This document shows positions 1-51,999 of a stretch of 64,000 nucleotides of DNA, one piece after another. The DNA is taken from positions 122,501,166 to 122,565,165 of the forward strand of contig CM056576.1 in NCBI GenBank assembly GCA_029721435.1, in the 5' to 3' direction. Under the pieces are notes generated by a model that was given only the letters and a program-made list of their open reading frames with translations, did not search any database and had not been told where the DNA came from. Made by a program: the position numbers and the translations under genes. Each line of letters begins with the position of its first letter. Positions within the stretch are counted from its first letter, which is position 1. This DNA is from Gymnothorax reevesii. Taxonomy: Eukaryota; Chordata; Actinopteri; Anguilliformes; Muraenidae.

Positions 1-540
1 CTTATTATAGTTGCGACCAAGCAGCTCTGTGAACGCTTCTGTCTGTCTGTCCGTCCGTCTGTGACGCCTTTTTGACCATGTTCTTGTCGTCGTATCATCA
101 TGAAATTTTCAGGAGTTATTGACCTTCCCCAAAGTGATGTCCATGCACAAGGTTGAGGTCAAAGGTCAAGTTCACAGAGGTCACGACCTTGTTTGTGGGT
201 TTTCGCGCTGTAACTCTAGTTAGAATTCATGGATCGCTTTGAAATTTTGGAAATAGCTTCTAGGCAAAGAGGAGGTGTTCTCTATTGTTTTTCAAGGTCA
301 TCCGTCAAATCCCAAGGTCACATAGGTGGAAAGAAGTGTCAATTTTGCCCGATGTGACGGTTTTCGCACCGTAACTCGAGTTTAACTTAAAGAATGGCTA
401 TTGAATCTTACAACAAGCTTCTTGGTTCTGAGGAAGGGTTCCCTATTCATTTTCAAGGTCATTTGCCAATTTCGAGGTCACACTTGTACAAGAAACCACC
501 AGTCATGGACACTAGACCACTTGACGGATGCTAGGCGAGG
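1..540. repeat. Diverged tandem repeat, about 162-bp period, rich in AGGTCA half-sites
   Basis: The landmark TTTTCGC(G/A)C(T/C)GTAACTC(T/G)AG recurs at about 198 and 360. TTTTCAAGGTCAT recurs at about 290 and 450, giving a period near 162 bp with three partial units. It is preceded by a GTCTGTCTGTCCGTCCGTCTGTG stretch resembling the GGAC-type repeats elsewhere in the window. AGGTCA half-sites recur, including a perfect AGGTCA-A-AGGTCA at 156-168. The left edge is cut by the window. Confidence 0.7.
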
Positions 541-807
541 TCGCAGCTATTAGATCCCTCTGATCTACTTGTTTTTTTTACTTGTTTTGAATGCCCTGTC
601 ACAGTGTTTACTCCCCAACAGCTCTATTCACAATTTGAAGATCACAATGGAAAAATGATCAGTCACATTTTCACATTGTGGAGAAATGATGAATTAAAAA
701 TTCTAAACAATTTTCAAATCAAAGCTCTGAAAAAATATGCAAAAAATATTAAATATACAAAAAATAATAAAATATAATATTGTTATATATTATGATAAAT
801 AAAATAT
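541..807. other. AT-rich intergenic DNA, nothing recognised
   Basis: Short A/T runs (AAAATATAATATTG and similar) lie between two repeats. No open frame or motif was recognised. Confidence 0.5.
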
Positions 808-928
808 ACGATTGGCAAGCTGTCGAGGGTGGGTCCCTGCCTTTGCCCGTAGTCAGCTGGGATAGGCTCCAGCTCGCCCCGTGACCCTACTGAGGAATAA
901 GCGGGTATATGAAATGAATGAATGAAAA
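808..928 (+). repeat. Fish retroelement 3' tail fragment
   Basis: The stretch contains GTCCCTGCCTTTGCCCGTAG, TCAGCTGGGATAGGCTCCAG and GTGACCCTACTGAGGAATAA, and ends in an ATGAATGAATGAAAA tail. This is the common non-LTR retroelement/SINE 3' end dispersed in teleost genomes (family recognised from general knowledge; exact name not assigned). It supports a fish origin. Confidence 0.75.
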
Positions 929-3900
929 TAAAATATACAAAAATGCAGAATTTGGACTCTGATCATTTATCCTTTGTGGTCTTACATTTGTATTCATCAG
1001 CGTCACGCATTTTTTGTCGTCTGCTCTTGATTTGGTGGCTCAGAGGCATTTGTCTGTCCCTCAAAGCACCTGACATGAACTTCTGCACCTCGATGCTCAC
1101 TGTCTATGAGTCAGTCATGGGAGGATGCTCGTGGTCAACCACCTGAGCTGCATACAGCACCTGCTCAACCAGCAGTGGTCACAAGTGTTCAATAAGTTGC
1201 CAACATGGAAACCACCAGATTGAAACCTTCCCTCTCCTGGGCAGCATTGGCACCAATTTTTGATCACTGCCTGAGGTTTGGCGCAGGCTTGGTTTGAAAC
1301 CAGATGGTATTGCTCATCTAATACTAGAGCAGTGCATCGACCCTCCCAAGTGACTAAATAATTAATGGCATGATCTGCAGAAAACAGCCCATGCATGACA
1401 GTTATGTCTGTCCTCGACACGGCGTCAAGCAGTTGCATAATTGAATCAGTTTATCGTCCAATGTTCCCGGCAGTATTCTCATCCAAGTCCATCCATTAAC
1501 GTTTGTACCGAGACATGCTGGAACTATCACGCGACCTCCCTCCACTGGTGGCAGGGGTCAGTATTTCTATTTGCGTCATAACCCTCTCACAGAAAATTGA
1601 GAAGAAACATCTGTTACTTATTAAAGAGCTTGAGATGGCTGCCTTGACTGCCTCTACAAATAAGGGAAATTAATATGAAGATCTGCAAGGATAGGGGATT
1701 TTATTGAGAAGTTTGAGACGACAAACATGCAGGTCTTAAATTTGGAGTCTTTTCTCATTGGAGAACAAACCGCAATCGTTAAAGGGTGGATCAAAATGCA
1801 TTGCATAGTATCTTCAGATGGAGCATAATCACTAAAATGGTACTTCATGTGTCTGGCTGTACTGCATTTCGCTTCAGGACTTGTGTTCTTGAATTCTCGT
1901 TCCGTAAGTACATAATGGTTAATCCAGTTCATCCCCGCTAAATCAGTACTTGCGCTCCTCAAGTCTCCTTGGAGAGAAAGACCAGCAAGTGCACCCCTCA
2001 TCATCTTTTTTTTCCCTCCTCTCTTCTTCTGCAAACTATGTGCACTCCTGACCCGTCTGGATGGCACATCACGTATTCTAAGAGAAAGAGTCTCGGACCT
2101 GCACGCAAGTGAAAAGCTGGAGTGAAAAGCAGACGCATGAACTGGGCCAGGACGGACCTGACTCAGAGGCCGACGTGCGCAGCATCTGTTGCGGTGATCG
2201 AGTTGACAAGGAGAAGATCCCATGAGGATCTAGGAATTTGTTCGCTGTTGGCTAGCACTCACTTCTTCATCACCTGCTCTCAGAACATTAATGGATTTCA
2301 CTATTTCTAAAGGCCAGATAGATTTGAATTCTTGGAATCGGTCGAATTGTCTCCCTCTGTTCTGGATACATATAAATTCATTTTCAAGCATTTATTCCCC
2401 AGAGTGCCAGTTGAAATTAAGCATGAGGTTTTCTGGATTCAATCAAATGTATGAGGCACCTGTAGCTTTTAGGATGAAATGAATAAGAACCAACTGGGAC
2501 CAAAGTGTGAGGTCATTGATGGAGCACATCTTTTTATTTGTGTTGTCTGGCCAAGGTCATGAACTTTATTACCTTTGCAACTGAGAGGACTTTCAAAACA
2601 ACCCTTATCATCCTTGCTAACATTTACTGTTTGGAGGAGATTCAGTGTATGAATTTAAAGATTTTTTACCCTCTGTTATTAGCGGTGTGCTTAGGGAAAT
2701 TCTTCACAGAATTGGAGACTGATGCTCATTACATGATAAAAATATTTAGATTTGACCATTGTGAATGACTGAATCAGTGTTGGGAAAATCATCATCATGT
2801 TTAAAAATGCTGTTCTTGTCGAGTTGTAAATTTTTACCTTACCATGGTGCCGGGCGAGTGTTCGCCCTCAAGGCCAGTCATACGGTAAGGACACTCGCAT
2901 TATCAAGCACTGGCTTTTGTTGCAGGTCTGTTTCTTTTTGTTTTATAGATCAAGAGATAGAAGCTTTGCCTTAATACCCTCAGTGGTTTACTTTCTCTAG
3001 ATTCTCCAAACTTACTGTGGAGCTGTTTATCAAATGACTTAAGAGCCTAAATGTTAGATGTGGTTCCAGTAAGACCATTTCAGGCAAAGTGCCGTCTATA
3101 AATCATAGTGGATAACTCCAACTGAATTTAAATATTATAATTACAGGAGCACAGACAATCAGGATAAGTACAGTGGCCCAGGAGCGAACAAATTTATGAG
3201 CATGTCATTCACTGTTTTGAGTAGTATCATTCACTATTCAGAAGCCTTGATCTTCTCAGTTTTTCTTTTAAATAAGACTCCTGGACTCGTGTACCTTGAT
3301 GAAATGCACCAAACCTGCAATTATGTCAGCCTTTTAAACACCTGAAATTATACCTGGCTGCTCAGTCAAACAGATCTGCAGGTTGAGATTAATGTTTTTC
3401 CTGGTTTCGTTTTCCCATTGCGGTGAGGCACACAAGCTGATTACTACCACATAAATGCCACATCACTTCTCCTCTCGCATGAATGGCTATAAAGTCTTGT
3501 GTTATCTTTTCTCCTGAGAATTACCAGCTGTTTCTTAGATACTCAGTATTGTGTACATAAAGTGCACTCATTGTATTTCATCTTTGGCTCAATTTCCTTT
3601 TGTTTTCAGTAGCGCTTTGGGTTGAGAAGTTTGTTATAGGAGTTTAACTATGGCCTTGACGTCTGCCTTTTCCATGCATTCAGATGACCGTCCGGGATCA
3701 TGCTTCCACCAATGAAGTGGATTGTGTGGTTGGGTAGATTTTGAGAGTTGGGCTCGACATCTGGTAAAGCTTATGGTGGGCAAACATATTTTCTTGGACT
3801 TGTTTCAGCGTGGTACTCTCTCTGCATTACTTTCCAAGTGTTGCCTTCCAGTTGGGCCGGCATTCCTGGACGGTCTCCTGTTTTCGGCGAAGTATAGGAG

Positions 3901-6445
3901 GTGCACAGCTGTGCGGCTTTACAACAAAAAAATATTGTTTTAATCTCCGTTGGATTATGCCGAGTTCAGCGAAAGAATAATACGGTGTAACCCTCAGAGC
4001 ATGAATAATTTGTTGGTATATGGGAAAGTTTTCATATGTGGTGCAGAGGATTATGCCTAGTAAGAGCACGGATCAGCTTGTGAGCGTCTAAGGGGAAAAC
4101 TTATCCATTTCTTTGGTAGCTTCACCAAAACCACAGGGGAAACAATGCAGTATCTTCAAACGATCCTTGAAAACAAATACGCAGGTCATTTTTCACACTG
4201 CTCACCTCCTCCGCTGCTGGTCACTTTTTTTCCAGAAATATAGTTTATCCCTTTAAAAGCTTCTGGAGTTTAAAACTTGGAGTAATTGGTTTGCCTCAAG
4301 GAAAAACTGTTGAATATGACACACGGGGTGACCAATGTGATAAACGGCCCTCCATCGCCAGCCTGCAGGCTCTACTTCAAACTCATTCAACCGAGAAGAT
4401 AAGCTCATTGGTTCTATGCCAGGTAACTAGGGCGACGGCCAGAGTAATTCAAACAAACTGCTGGATGTGTTTCAATCTGCCTTTGTCCTATATCCTGACC
4501 TGAACATACCCCCATTAACTAGTAAACACACAAAAAATAAAGTAGATCCCCTCTTTAAGGTGAAGCAAGATTATGAACTCAGTGGACTGTCTTCAGGTCT
4601 CAGATTTTTTGCAGTGGTTTGTGATCATTTCCATAGCATTGTGGATATTGGCATGGAACAGGCCTCTCATTAAATGACAGCATTTGGTCCTCATTTCAGC
4701 TGGAGCCACCTGCAATCGTTTTTTCTGATGGATACGAAGGCAAGGAAGAGTCAGCATATCCCTGCCTTCCTACTCCTTACTTCTACGTAAATTGATGATC
4801 AGTGATAAATATATTGAATGACAAAAACATGCAGTTTGTCTTTTTTTTCCACTAATAAAACATATGAACAGACAGTTTTTTAGGGTAGCGCCAGTTTTTT
4901 TGCCAGATTTTGAGACTGACTCGGTCTGAGAATGGTAGTAAGAATTCTGGAATTGCGTCAGCCCGGCTTCTCTCCTGCATAGCGACTGCGTATGATAATG
5001 TACAGTGCCAACGATCACAGTGGGATTTCTGGATTTGATTCCTTTGCTGAATGCATACCAAAAGTTTAATAAAAACTGTCCATACTCTCTAAACGTGCAC
5101 ATACTAACCCCTCAATGCAAAATGCTTTTCAAAAGTCTAAGGAAAACAGATTGCTCTCTCTGTCTCTCTATGTGGATGTATTCAGAAGATATATGATGGA
5201 GAGTAAAATTTTGTGGCATTGATAAAGCGTATCTTGCTTAGGACGTTCAATTTTCTGTTATCTTTACAAATCCAACAATTCACTCCCCTAACAATCTCAG
5301 TCATTCCTATACATTCTTAGAAAGAGCTGGAGTTCCCTGGAAGTTGCTCTAAAATGGCCGCAGGAAGTGTCAGTATAAGACCATGCACATGAAGGGCCAG
5401 AGATTGAGATCTGAGTGTACAGATTAGATGTCTCGGCCATTTGCGAATCCATATTTTAGTGTTAAGTAATAGTTCTGACCTACACAGACAGAAAAGAGAT
5501 AGCATTACACAAAAAGCTATTTCATCCTATGCACCTTACAACAGTTAATTCAGAAAGGATCGGCAAGGAGCAGAGATGACAATAAATTTTCAGTTGAATT
5601 TCAACCCAGGGAGGAAGTAATAACAATGATTTACCATATCGTGATTTTGAACATGTTTTGAAGAATGATTCCATATAGTAGCAAGATAAATACCCATCAC
5701 GAATGATTAAAAATGTGTTTTATGAAATAGAGAGCATATAGACTGTTCCACAGAGAAGTTGTAGAATTTCATGTGAAGTCTCACTAAAATTCTGTACGAA
5801 AATGTTTTACAAATGCACTGCAGATTTATCTTATCTGTTGCAGATTAGAGGATCCCACAAACGTAGTTACAGTTGAACCAAGGACAGGACCTCACGGTAA
5901 GCTACGTAATAGTTTTAAGAAGACACATGTTTCAGCATTTCTGCTGTAAAGTAAAATTTGTGGAATAATCATCTGCAGCGCTAGATCACACGTTAACTGA
6001 GTAGTTGAACAGACCCCTTCATGCCAAGTGCTAGTCCAGCTCTCTGGAAGATGGCTAGAGGACCGAGCTATATGCTGGCCTCCTTGCAATGAAAGAAGAT
6101 CCACGGAGAACGCCAGGGCATGGAAGCAGCGCAGTAAGTCAGAAACATCAGGTTCCAATTTTATGTTTTGCGTTGCAGATCCTGCGGAGGGAATGGGGGT
6201 GATGGGGATCAAGACAGGATTTAAGGGACCTCCACTCAAGGCTTTTGATCATTACCCAAGCGAGGAAAAAAAAAAATGCTGATCCCGCCCTGAAATGTAA
6301 TGGGAAAGTTTACATTTCTTGCCTGTAATTTTCTTCCTTAGGGGCATTTCAACTGAGCTCTTGGGCGGCTCTTTGGCGTCTCCAGTGGTGCTAGCATCTA
6401 GCGATCAGTTTCATCGGGAGGACTCAAAAGTCTGACGTTAATTCT
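929..6445. other. Intergenic DNA downstream of tgfbr3, no gene recognised
   Basis: Only short or unrecognisable open frames occur, the longest being 189 codons on minus at 1654-2223 with no family resemblance. No exon with flanking splice sites matching a known protein was seen on either strand. Confidence 0.5.
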
Positions 6446-7286
6446 GTGGGTCTCCTCTGGTTTCCACCATGTCATCTTGGGTTTGGAGCCCGTGTAATGA
6501 TTCAGCGAATCCAATTGCACACCCTCTTATGCATCATGAATGGGGTGTTTTTGGAACAAAAGCCTGCATGCCTTTGGAACAACTCAGGGTGGACAATGCA
6601 ACAGATTACAGGAAAATCACAACAGCCTATGGACCCTCAGGAAGGAATTACAAAATGAGCTGCATCAGAACATATGTGAAGCAAAAGCTGAAGTTGTCTG
6701 TCTTATTTCAAACATGCCCCCTACAGGGTGGATTGACTTCATAACGATTAGCCCTGAAAACTGGAGATGAAGCATTTCGAACAGCATACAATGAGACATT
6801 GTTCAGTGTTTACGCTAGCAACACTCCCATATAATAAACATGGTTATTCGATCTGTAGAACATGTTGAAAGGGAGGATAACCATTTCGAAGCTCTCAAAC
6901 AAACTTTGTACCAATTCAGTTACTGTAACAGCGATCATCACATCATTTGTATGCCTCAAAATGATGGAATACAAAATTACACACAAATAAATGAGCTGAG
7001 CATGGATTTCTGTCCATTAAGTCTGGCCAAACTACTATGCATTAATCAAATCAAGCTGGATGACTATCTCCATGTGTCAGATCTTAATCACTTGGATGTT
7101 CCCTTGGTGTGGAAACAGCTAGTTAGGGGGAAACGGATTCCAACCAGACTCTACTGGCATCCCAGAAACATCAAAATCATGTTCTACCAAACCAGACTTG
7201 GAACAAACATCAAGTTACATAAGGCTTGCAAAATATTTTACTTAATCCTGTGGCCTCGCATTGATATTTGGTTGGAAGTGAATTAG
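6446..7286 (+). pseudogene. Unidentified cluster of overlapping open frames, possibly a decayed element
   Basis: Four plus-strand frames of 70-148 codons crowd into 840 bp. The clearest is 6840-7286 (148 codons), which contains NYTQINELSMDFCPLSLAKL and LNHLDVPLVWKQLVRGKR. The frame at 6469-6744 is followed after a frame change by GWIDFITISPENWR. Composition looks more protein-like than its surroundings (varied residues, several Asn-X-Ser/Thr sites, Trp and Cys). I recognise no family. A decayed retroelement or viral remnant is one possibility and chance is another. Confidence 0.25.
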
Positions 7287-8404
7287 CCATTTTGAAAGTG
7301 ATTTCTTTTATATATGTCTTTTTTTTGGTCATATTGGATAAGGTCTGTTTACAGAGCTTTTTATACAGGTTCGTTGGACCAACAGGAATATAATCTGTCG
7401 GCTGTACTCGGGGCTAAGGTTCACACTATCCCTTCCTCAAACAAGAGCTCCATATTGGCAAACTGATTCCCTGCCTGAAGTCCAAAGACAAGTCAAGTGA
7501 TACAGGATTATCCCCAAGTAAAAATCATGACTATACAAGGTGTGTGAGACCACCAACGTGACTAGCCTTTACTTACAAGGGTGCAAATACCTGCAAAACA
7601 CAAGCAGAAGAGGCCTTTCCAAGTACTCCTAGGCAAGTATCTGGGCAAGTATCAAAATTGAGGTCCTTTAGAGAGATTTAGTTTTTGGTTTTGTTCACAG
7701 CCTAATGCTTACCACACACATTTATACTGGACAGGGTTTTATGTCATTGCAGTAATGGGAGCCGTAACATGCAATATAAGTGAGAACTTTGACACTATCA
7801 CCACTTGGCAAAGCAAATTATTAGGCCAAAGCAAAGGAAGACGTGTCATCAAGACGAACATTTGGACATTACCTAACACACAAACCAATTACATCCAAAG
7901 ACAGCTGTGTGGACAGATAGCAAACTGGCTTTCAGGAGGGCTGTAGTTTCTGTGTTGAGGGAGTGTAAAAATGTCCTTATTTGGGATTCAGTGACATCAT
8001 CGACCCTCTTCCCCTCGCCTGTGAAGGGCCCCACAGCCTCTGAGTTCACAGGGCAGGTTTATTTGCCCCCAAGGCAAGGTGCTTAGAGCATGACCACAGG
8101 AGACGGAGCAGCTGTCTGGGACACAGAGGGCCAGAGATGGTTCCCTCCCCTGGTCCAGCCAGCGCTCGTTCAACTCTTCCCCAAATCTCCAACATTATCT
8201 CATTGCTAAGCAAGAGGATACATCACTCGCAGTCACGATCCATCGCCAGAGCCAACGGCACTGAGCTCAGTTCAAAAACAAATAAGGCCACGTCCAAAGG
8301 AACTCAGGAACAGGGTCCCCCAGTGTGTGGAGTTTAAAAAAAGCTAGGCTCAAGAGGACTTCGAAGCAAGACTGAACAAACAAGTCAAAATAAGTCCAGG
8401 AGAC
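7287..8404. other. Intergenic DNA, nothing recognised
   Basis: No open frame of note, repeat or RNA gene was seen between the ORF cluster and the putative tgfbr3 poly(A) site. Confidence 0.45.
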
Positions 8405-8424
8405 ACTGTTATGAAATACAAGAC

Positions 8425-8430
8425 TTTATT
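8425..8430 (-). terminator. tgfbr3: Candidate tgfbr3 polyadenylation signal
   Basis: AATAAA on the minus strand (TTTATT on plus). In transcript sense it is followed by a CA-containing cleavage region and a downstream segment rich in T and G (TTATTTTGACTTGTTTGTTC), as expected for a cleavage site near 8405. Confidence 0.5.
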
Positions 8431-10140
8431 ATGTGTATAAAATACAAGCATATTTACAGCAAGTACTCTTTACAAAAGTTTACACTGGAAAATACAAGAG
8501 CTTAAAAAACAAGGGCACTCAAACAGACCCTAGCTGAATGATAATAAAAATGCTTTAGCAAATAAGCAAAACTTTTCACTCAAAACTTTGCATTTCTGTA
8601 TACTTTTAACCGTTTGCACGCATTAATAAGTATCACTGTGGTGAGAAACTATTCCAGTACATTCTGTAATTAGTGGGAAGGAACAAGTAAAATATAGCAT
8701 CTGGGCTAGGTGAGCATTTTTATTGAGACACTCGCAAGCCGAGCTGAAAATACATGTAGTACTGCATGAGTGAACACCATGGTTTCCTCTACAACAATCC
8801 CAAACGTACAACATAACCCCCCCCCAAAAAAAAGTGAGGTAGATATTCACTAAAGAAGCAATCATCGCCAACAAAATGTACAATCTTAGTATGAGAGGGG
8901 GTGCGTGTACAAGGTATGAGCTTTCCCCCTCTTTCGGCACAGCTTTGCAGGGCTAACTCTCGGTGCGCACACAGTGTAGGGGCCTATGGGTGGGGGAACC
9001 ATATCCAGGATTTACGCAGCTCCCGGTTCCCCCATCTTCGCCCGTCCTATGAGCTCTCTATTTACGCAGGGTAAAGAAGCGCGGCAGGTATTTCAGCACA
9101 CCGTTACGGAGGCTGACTTGACAACACCACCAAACCGCAGGCTTCCTCCCTCAGGGGAATCGGACCTGAACAAATCTAACTTCTGTGAACTTCTTTTAAC
9201 ACGACTCAATTCAAAATTCTTCGACATTGAAGGTGACAAATGACCTTACCTCACTCTCCCAAGGAAGCTGGAATGAATAAACTTTTCTGACTAAAGTGCA
9301 AAAATCTTTCCTATTTTTAAAGCTTATAACACTTGGCTGTATGGCAAACAGACCCTCAGAATAGCAGGAATCTCCAGCCACATATAGTCCACAGAACCTC
9401 CAGAGTTGGCAAAGTTGCATTAAGCAGCTACTGTCAGGGGGTGATGTATGGTTTTAAAAATCTATCCAACAGTACTAGCTGTTGATCCACCAGTTTTATG
9501 CTTTTATGTTTCTGGAAGCAAATCTAGAGCATTTTGCAAAAATACCGCAAGAGAGCAACAAATAATTTTGGAAAACAGAGGAAATACTGAATGATATCGG
9601 GAATTTTAAATTCAGCCAGAAACATCATTATACAAAAATATTGTGTTTTGTAGATTGCAGCACAACTAAATTCTCCAAGGCAGTGAACTGGAGAAGTAAA
9701 AAAAAAAAAAAAATTGGTCTGGTGAATGGTATACGGTAAATAATTTGGTTTTATGACCACCGATACAGAATATAATTTTCTTTGGTGTTGATACTCAAAG
9801 CAAGCTTTTAACATACTGTATGTATACGACTGCACACAATTGTATACAAACATACACACTTATAAAACTATATAATTCACAGTACATGACATAAAAATAT
9901 AGTTGGCTCCATTTATGCAACACTAATACACAAATACAACTTTACACACTTTCCCACAATATATACCTGTATTACTGAAATACTCTGTGCTCTTCTTTGA
10001 AGATTATTTTTATGCTTTTCACAATCACTTGAAAGCTTTTTGATTAAAATACATTCCAAAATTAAATTCGTAAAAATGAAAAACTGTTACAAATGTAGTT
10101 TTATGATATGGTACGAAGACAACTTCCATGCAAACACAGA

Positions 10141-10167
10141 CACACACACACACACACACACACACAC
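10141..10167. repeat. (CA)n microsatellite
   Basis: An uninterrupted CA dinucleotide run inside the putative 3' UTR; it would be (UG)n in the mRNA. Confidence 0.95.
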
Positions 10168-12063
10168 GGGCAATTCCATAGTAATGTCTAACTGAGTGTG
10201 AAAAACGTTATTTCCTTCCCCAGATAATTGTTTTACATGTAACTTTGGTTTTATACTTTAGAGTGCAAATTTCATTACACCACTGCATTTTAAAAAATTG
10301 CACGTAATTACCGCTACAGGGGTGGATGGACACAATAATGAAAAAAGGTGACATAATGCAATGGTGTCACGTCCATAACACCGTCTTTTCCTCATAAAAA
10401 TAAAAATGCAAGTAGAAATATATGACCACTTTTATGTAGAGCCAAGCCTCAATCATTATGGAAATGTCAAACTTTCTGCATTAGATTTTAAACTTTGTTG
10501 AATTTTTAGAAAGTTGTTGTCTTCCCATAACGCCTGTTTTTTGTGTCAGATCAATAGCACAGCATATAAGTAATTCTTTTTCTGACATCACAATAATTAT
10601 TTTCTAACCATTTTCTTTGCCTTTCCACGCATCCAAGTGGGAGCAATAAGAATATGCAGTAATAGTTTCTACCGTATCAGGAGAAATATTTCTGAGATAT
10701 TTATTGTTGTTTCTGTCCTTTTGTTTCCAACTTACATCCACTAAGCAGGAATTGCCCATATGAGTGCGTGTTTATGTGTGTGACATCTAAACAAACATAC
10801 ACTCAGTTTTCCTCCCAAATACCCTAATAAGAAATATTTTGTTTCCCTTTATATTCCAAAATTTTTATACATTCGTGTGATTTTTTTTTTTTTGATTAAT
10901 TTAAAAATACAAATACTGATTATCCATAATAAAGCCTGCAAATGCATTTCATTCCAGATGATAATACATTGGGAATAAGGGTAGAAGTGATTGTAACCTT
11001 GAAACAAATTAATTAATTGATGAATTTCAGGGATTGCTGGAGACAGTGGCATTAGACCCTAAAAAGTTATATTATTTTGTATTTTTGGTAATTTTAGATT
11101 TAATGCCCAATCCTCTGCTATGGTGCACAGGAATGTCCACAAAATGAGATGGCACATGGATTAAAGGAGCTGTGTCATGATTACTGCGCATGCTAAAATC
11201 ATGCATCCCAAGAAAGTGAATCTGTTTGGCTACAAGTCATAATCTCATTCCATTCTTGCCAATTCGTCACTATTTCGCATTATATTTATTTATATACGAG
11301 TTATTCCGGCAATACGCTTTCTATATTAAGGAGCTTTCTACAGAAATTTGAAGATTCAAAGCGCTATTTTAAACTGTAGCCAAGGGTTACGAAGAATGTA
11401 AACTGGTTTTTCATTGCCAATAATCATAGAAGAAAAATGCCTTTTAGGCTTTGACTTGCAGTAGAACGGATTTACTTCTTTAAAAGTTACGGGCGTACGT
11501 AGTAATCGTGACACAGCACCTTTAATATTCCGAGCATAATATAGATCAGGAAAAGCAAAATAGAGGCTGGTTGCCACCTGAACCAATTTCCTATTTTCAT
11601 ATACTCTGTACATAATTATAATCTCCAGATAAGACATTTATTTTTATATTTATATATCTATTTATAGTCATTTTTCCATAACACTTCTTATTATTTACAA
11701 TATATACAAAAACAATATAAAACATTCCCATTTAGTTTACAACTCCATCCAATTAGTCCATTGGTTGGCAACCGGACGTTATTAAGATTTTTACCAGACT
11801 AGGCAGAAATCCGTGTTGTGTTGTGTTTCGAGCAGCATCTGGATCTGAAACTGTAGTAGTTCCGTTGCACATTTTTGAATGAAAAGGAGGGGCCACTGAC
11901 AGCTGTAAGACATGGCGCATCAGGTGTTTCCTCTTTGCCTGCCCTGAAACCCTTGAAATAAAGACCAGGCATCTCAGAGTAATGCCTTTCATCCCGGGAA
12001 AGTGAACATCGTCATGACTCGAGGGGCCTTGCCACCCTCCCAGGCTGCAGGCGGCCTCCTGGA

Positions 12064-50594
<38,531 letters not shown>

Positions 50595-51999
50595 CTTCAC
50601 AGAAGAGAAAAAGAGAAAAGCCACATGTCAACAGAGCAGCACATACATCGCAATCTTCCCAGCATACCTTGAGGCACCCACCCAACTCCATAAAACTATG
50701 TCCCAGTTAACTGAGAAATGCTGTTTCTAAAGGACACCACGGCTTTCGTGTCCTCAGAGAGTTACGCTTTCTGCCAAAAAACGAGCAAAAAACGCCATGC
50801 CTAATTACTGTGAACCATGTTTATACAGAGTAGATTGTTAGCGCATTTTAGGTCATTACTAGCGTTGTTTTCACTCAGCATTAATGGTTTTGACACTCAC
50901 CTCGTTCCCCTTTCGAGACTCCAGTTTTCACACACTTAGCTCAAGGCTAAAGCAAGTCAATTTTCAAGGAAGTTTACCACTCTGTGCGCTCAGAGGCATG
51001 CACCCTGGCATTAAAATCGATTTCCGCTGTCAGGGAGTGACAGCACAAACTGCTCCCACTCATGTTGATCTAAGCTGCCCGATACCACAGGCCCACGCCA
51101 AGTCCAACAGGCCAAATTTAGCGGGGTGATTTAAGGCTGCAATGTGAAGCAAAAGCCTCCCCCCTCTATGTCACACGATTGAATTCGGGCCCATAGACAG
51201 GCTGACGATGACAAACGATTAATCATTATCAAAAACAATTCATCATAATCTTAGTGTAGATTATTAGGTTTTCTGGTCTGAACAATAACAGTCTCTATGG
51301 AGAAGACTGGCTGGAATGAAGTGTAATAAGCTTTAACACCTTTGAGCAGAATACAAATAATGCCAATTTTTCCAGTTGTGCATGAACCTATTTAGGCTTT
51401 AAAACTCAGTCTTTGTGTCATAGAGACAGTGGAAAATTATTCCACTGAAGCAATAAATTTGGAAATTCAACAACAGAATTATTCAGGAATTAAATATCAG
51501 AATTTATGGACACCGGCGTCCATACCCACGTAAAGGGGTTAATAAGCTTCATCTAGAAGGCGAATAGCCCCAATAATGGGCTGTTGTTTTTGCCCTCAGC
51601 CTCCATGCCAACAGAATTCCCAGGCTGATCACATTAGGGACTTCCTGCATGAAACAGCCTCATGCCCTTCCCTGATCCAAGCCCTGCCAGGATTCCAGAA
51701 GTAATATGACTCCCTCCCGCTCTCTGAAACCCAATCACCTCAGCTTGTTTAGACAGCCTCAGCAAAGACAGGGAAAACAAGGGTTTACCCGCCGGTAATC
51801 GTTTCATAATATTTTGATTTTCATTTGCGGACGCAAGCCTCTGTCAGAAAGACAGTGACAAGCACACGGGGAAGAAACCCTTCGCTGTCGCGCTCGGGAG
51901 TTCAAAGTGCTTTTGATCCCCTTCGCGATAACGTTGTTATGCTGAATCGTCTTGGGGAGAGGTCCTGGGACAAGTTCCGTCATGTGACCGCCGCCCCCT

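Larger units (their letters stand above)
8405..12063 (-). other. tgfbr3: Putative tgfbr3 3' untranslated region
   Basis: No open frame continues after the stop, and the sequence becomes strongly AT-rich for about 3.6 kb. That fits the long 3' UTR known for betaglycan mRNA. The lower limit is set by the AATAAA at 8430-8425, followed in transcript sense by a T/G-rich stretch. Possible earlier poly(A) signals (plus-strand TTTATT) lie at 11637-11642 and 11285-11290 and would give much shorter UTRs. A CA dinucleotide repeat sits at 10141-10167. The ends are inferred, not measured. Confidence 0.6.

Noticed and set aside
1654..2223. 189-codon minus-strand open frame
   Set aside because: Composition is erratic (basic N-terminal half, no domain) and no family resemblance was found; treated as chance.
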